Shown: in pieces, positions 5,012-7,608 of the stretch | Layout: each line of letters opens with the position of its first letter | Position numbering within the stretch: position 1 is the first letter of the stretch | NCBI GenBank assembly: GCA_023441125.1 | Contig: JAEZQV010000087.1 | Coordinates: forward strand, 1-7,608 | From: Bacillota bacterium | Lineage (GTDB): Bacteria > Bacillota_C > Negativicutes > Sporomusales > Sporomusaceae | Reading direction: 5' to 3' | Length of the DNA stretch: 7,608 nucleotides | The notes under the pieces: generated by a model | What the model saw: only the letters and a program-made list of their open reading frames with translations | The model's database searches: none | Told to the model about the DNA's origin: nothing | Program-made: the position numbers and the translations under genes

Positions 5012-5033
5012 GTGCAGGTTACCTCTTTCCTAG

Positions 5034-6125
5034 TTAGCCTACAACATGCTCATAACGGTAGGTTGGGTTAGGCCGTCCCGGTTTTAAGCATTGCAAGGCC
5101 ACGAAATCCGCAAGTACCTTACCCTCACCCGCTCGGGAAACCGACTCTAAGACAACGGCTTTAAGCGCATCCGGCTCCATCTGGGCCCGGGCGTTCAGTA
5201 TCATTTTGGCTGTTGGGCCTTTCCCGGCAGTTTCACGGATGCTCACGGCATTTTCGGGACCGGTGATATTGCCCATTACCAAACCGCTGCCGGTTTCAAT
5301 CAGTAATTTCACATGACCAATGGCAGCATGTAATTCTCCCAGCCGGTTACTAAGAGCATGCAGCACATTGCGGGCGAACTTGTCCCAGTCGGCGAGTTCA
5401 CTTTGGAGCGAAACGGTAGTATTGAGCCAGCCAAGTACCTCTTCCCCCTCCGCATAAATATCATAGTCAATATCGGCTAAGTGAGTCCCGGCAGCCGCTC
5501 CTTGCAGAACCTCAGCCAGCCAGCTGTCCAAACCCGTTCCAGCCTGCGCGCTGATAGTGTAAACTTTGGCCCACGGCCACTCTTCAGCCGTGCGTTTTTG
5601 CAACGCGGCGACCGCGGACGGGCTTAACAGATCGGTTTTGTTGATAATAATCAAATCCGCTTCTTCCAGCTGCTTCCGCAGGATATAGACCACGCTTTCA
5701 TGCAGTCCCGCCGCCCTGCCGGCAAGAATATCCGTCAGACGCTGCGGATCAACCAGGACCGACAGCGGCGCTACACTTACCCTGTCGGCAAACCGGTGCT
5801 TTAAGGGCTGCAATATGGTTGCGGACAGATCAGTACAGCTGCCAACCGGTTCCGCCATAATAATCTCCACCGGTATTTGTTCATTTATTTGCGCGATGGC
5901 GGCGGTAAAGCCGGGGAAATTGCAGCAGAAGCAGCTGCCGCTCACTTCGGCGACAGTTGTGGCGGCATGTTCCAGCAATGCGGTATCTACCAGTTCAGGC
6001 GCCTGATCATTGGTAATTAACCCCACCTGTTTTCCCGTGTGGCTAAGCCTGCGGGCGGCCTCCCGCAGCAGCGTGGTCTTGCCGGCGCCAAGAAATCCAC
6101 CGACTAAAATTACTTTTGTTTTCAT
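5034..6125 (-). CDS. CobW-like (COG0523, G3E family) GTPase
   Basis: A cytoplasmic P-loop GTPase of the G3E class, whose members deliver or insert metals or cofactors (CobW, YeiR, ZNG1, UreG and HypB relatives). In the 363-residue product the Walker A is GGFLGAGKTT (9-18). The family metal site is CFCC (Cys65, Cys67, Cys68) in SGSCFCCNFPGF. A Walker-B-like segment, EIIMAEPVGSCTDLSA, falls at 87-102. NKTDL (162-166) sets guanine specificity, and ISAQAG resembles the G5 loop. The C-terminal half (about 215-363) does not look like the His-rich CobW_C domain; it has EGEEVLGWLN and GPTAKMILNARAQMEP, so this is a divergent subgroup. The ATG at 6123-6125 follows GAGAGGAAG. It lies 42 bases after the aquaporin gene and 22 before padR, so it belongs to the same operon. 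The metal or partner cannot be read from sequence. Confidence 0.9.
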   Translation of the reverse strand: MKTKVILVGGFLGAGKTTLLREAARRLSHTGKQVGLITNDQAPELVDTALLEHAATTVAEVSGSCFCCNFPGFTAAIAQINEQIPVEIIMAEPVGSCTDLSATILQPLKHRFADRVSVAPLSVLVDPQRLTDILAGRAAGLHESVVYILRKQLEEADLIIINKTDLLSPSAVAALQKRTAEEWPWAKVYTISAQAGTGLDSWLAEVLQGAAAGTHLADIDYDIYAEGEEVLGWLNTTVSLQSELADWDKFARNVLHALSNRLGELHAAIGHVKLLIETGSGLVMGNITGPENAVSIRETAGKGPTAKMILNARAQMEPDALKAVVLESVSRAGEGKVLADFVALQCLKPGRPNPTYRYEHVVG

Positions 6126-6167
6126 GGTAATTCAGCTTCCTCTCATTTAAGTTTATATAATTTTGCC

Positions 6168-6977
6168 TCAGCGGCATTCGTACTGTGGTTTTTTCATTAA
6201 TGGTTCGATTATATTGGTAAATAACCAGCCGGCGGCCAGAGCCCCAGCTACAGGCGCAAAAATGTATACAAAGAAGAAGCCGCCGGACTGATCCGGAAAG
6301 GCAGCCGCCCCCCAGCCAAAAAGCCACGCCACAAGCCGGGGGCCAAAATCACGGGCCGGATTCAAGCCGGCCTGCGTCAAGGGTGCCACCAGGCAGATCG
6401 CCGAACTCACCGCTAAACCAATAAATAACGGCGCCAGATTGCTATCCGGTTTTCCAAGATTACAGCCTTCTGTCAGGGAAAATATCATCAGTACCAGCAA
6501 AAAAGTTCCCACCGCCTCAGCGCCTATTGCCAACGGCATAGATACTACCGACGGGCTGCCGGGCAGCTGATAATACTCTCCAAACATTTTGGCAATCTTC
6601 ATGGAATCCGGTGTACCGCGCACAATACTTTGCGCTGTTTCCAGAGCGGCAATCGACGGCGCAAATAACAAATACAAGCTAAGCCCTGCACAAAAGGCGC
6701 CGCAAAACTGGGCAATAAGGTACGCCGGCATTTTTCTCAGCGGTAAGCGGTTACTGGCCGCCATAGCCAGAGTAACTGCGGGATTGAGATGAGCGCACGA
6801 TAGGTGGCGCGTGGCATAAATAGCCAAACTAACGGCCGCTCCCCAAATCAGGGCAATTTGAAATAAGCCGTTATATGATTTAAACAGGACATCAACCGCA
6901 ACCGAACCGCAGCCAAATAACACTAACAGAAACGTTCCCAGAAATTCACCAACAAAATCACGGGCATAATAACGCAC
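6168..6977 (-). CDS. GlpF-like aquaglyceroporin (MIP family), probable arsenical channel
   Basis: A six-helix MIP channel with the two half-helix signatures AHLNPAVTLA (NPA at 65-67) and AGLNPARDFGP (NPA at 206-208). Asp210 after NPAR is the mark of glycerol facilitators. Aligning from memory to E. coli GlpF, the selectivity filter would be Trp45, Ile194, Ala203 and Arg209, against Trp, Gly, Phe and Arg in GlpF, so the pore differs. Aquaglyceroporins conduct As(III), and AqpS-type channels occur in ars operons; placement right after arsM suggests passage of arsenite or methylated arsenicals. The frame can start at an ATG at 7022, but that overlaps the arsM stop, lacks a ribosome site and adds a charged tail. 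The GTG at 6975-6977 follows AGGAG by 10 bases and gives the normal N-terminus MRYYARDFVGEFLGTF, so it is preferred. Glycerol or another small solute remains an alternative substrate. Confidence 0.88.
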   Translation of the reverse strand: MRYYARDFVGEFLGTFLLVLFGCGSVAVDVLFKSYNGLFQIALIWGAAVSLAIYATRHLSCAHLNPAVTLAMAASNRLPLRKMPAYLIAQFCGAFCAGLSLYLLFAPSIAALETAQSIVRGTPDSMKIAKMFGEYYQLPGSPSVVSMPLAIGAEAVGTFLLVLMIFSLTEGCNLGKPDSNLAPLFIGLAVSSAICLVAPLTQAGLNPARDFGPRLVAWLFGWGAAAFPDQSGGFFFVYIFAPVAGALAAGWLFTNIIEPLMKKPQYECR

Positions 6978-7012
6978 AGCTGAACATCTCCTAACTTTTT
7001 TCCAGTGTCCTG

Positions 7013-7608
7013 TTAGCAGCATCCGCCACCGGGACCCTGGTAATGGTAGGTTGGGCCGGTAACAACCACATCACGCCGGTTTAATTGCCGAAAGTAATCA
7101 GCCGTCTTTTGGCACACAGGCTGAGGAATATCCCGTGGTATAATGCAGCCTTCACCGTCCCGCAGCCGCTCTTTGCCAAAATAAATGATGGTTTCTCCGG
7201 CTAAGATCCGGACCCCGCCGGCCGGAACAGGATTTTTATACGCAACCAGGTCAATGGACTCCAGCAGGATATCTTCTGCCAGACCAAAGCGCACTTTGTC
7301 CAGGATACGAAATGGCCGGCGTGCTCTTATTTCTATCGTGCCAAAGCCGGCGCCGGCAACGTTAGTCAGATATTCCTGATAAGTCACGGCCCCCGACAAA
7401 CACATCGCCCGCAGGCGCTCGTCCTGGCGCAACTGTTCCGGTACCGGCCTACTGGCTACCGGATCTGACAGATAAAAGCGGCCGCCCGGCTTGAGGACAC
7501 GGTTCATTTCGCTAAGCGCCTGCGTAAAATCCCCCGCATCGAAGATATTAAACAGACAATTTTGGGCGGTGACATCCACGCTTTCACCGGCTACCGGCAG
7601 GCTTAAGG
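7013..7608 (-). CDS. arsM: Arsenite methyltransferase, arsenosugar type (ArsM), 3' part only
   Basis: A SAM-dependent methyltransferase that methylates trivalent arsenic. The frame is open to the right edge, so the N-terminal part with the first SAM motifs is outside the window; about 197 residues are visible. They show the late Rossmann motifs (LPVAGESVDVTAQNCLFNIF at visible 3-22, NRVLKPGGRFYLSDP at 35-49), then RLRAMCLSGAVTYQEYL (65-80) with the conserved Cys69. The C-terminal region has EIRARRPFR, LESIDLVAYK, a Cys at 154 and at 165, and ends TYHYQGPGGGCC. The RARRPFR region and the terminal GGGCC match the ArsM type paired with the radical-SAM protein ArsS in arsenosugar biosynthesis, as recalled. 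A GTG at 7579 lies inside the methyltransferase fold and is not the true start. The stop is 35 bases before the aquaporin GTG. Confidence 0.88.
   Translation of the reverse strand, partial: LSLPVAGESVDVTAQNCLFNIFDAGDFTQALSEMNRVLKPGGRFYLSDPVASRPVPEQLRQDERLRAMCLSGAVTYQEYLTNVAGAGFGTIEIRARRPFRILDKVRFGLAEDILLESIDLVAYKNPVPAGGVRILAGETIIYFGKERLRDGEGCIIPRDIPQPVCQKTADYFRQLNRRDVVVTGPTYHYQGPGGGCC

Noticed and set aside
6978..7022. Longer aquaporin start at the ATG at 7022
   Set aside because: It overlaps the arsM stop, lacks a ribosome site and adds an atypical charged tail. GTG 6977 has AGGAG at 10 bases.
7013..7579. Reading the GTG at 7579 as the start of the methyltransferase
   Set aside because: The frame continues upstream with LPVAGES, a normal part of the fold, so the gene is cut by the window edge.

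Overview
The window looks like chromosomal DNA of a low-to-mid GC Firmicute. All convincing genes lie on the minus strand, Shine-Dalgarno sites are purine-rich, TTG and GTG starts occur, and the best promoters fit the sigma-A pattern. The protein flavour (HtpX plus a CNNM/CorC protein with a TTG start, an arsenic-methylation cluster, inner-membrane proteins of anaerobe type) suggests a Negativicutes-like anaerobe such as the Sporomusa/Pelosinus group. That placement is inference from recall, not a search.

Reading the minus strand from the right edge, the first unit (7608 to 4561) is a tight cluster. It holds the 3' part of an arsenosugar-type arsenite S-adenosylmethionine methyltransferase (arsM), a GlpF-like aquaglyceroporin, a G3E/COG0523 (CobW-like) GTPase with a CxCC metal motif, and a small PadR-family regulator with a CPC motif. 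The gaps are 35, 42 and 22 bases, and a long hairpin follows the PadR gene. The cluster reads as an organoarsenical module: methylation, transmembrane passage, a metal- or cofactor-handling GTPase, and a regulator that may sense a thiophilic metalloid.

The second region (4560 to 3961) has no large gene but is well organised. A sigma-A-like promoter (4512-4540) is followed by three related 16-bp dyads (consensus about ATTAnGYRTRCGTAAT). Next come a 34-codon small ORF with a good ribosome site (4197-4301) and a set of hairpins, one of which pairs fully only in minus-strand RNA. Together these form a compact transcription unit of roughly 430 nt that no large ORF explains. It is the most novel-looking part of the window.

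The third region (3960 to 84) holds htpX (membrane zinc protease, with a very good promoter), a strong hairpin after htpX, and a CNNM/CorC-type transporter with a TTG start behind a leader hairpin. It continues with a six-helix membrane protein of unknown function, a possible overlapping 62-codon single-helix protein, and a charged coiled-coil protein. The htpX and CNNM genes suggest envelope maintenance and divalent-cation homeostasis. No rRNA, tRNA, CRISPR array, transposase or phage gene was seen.
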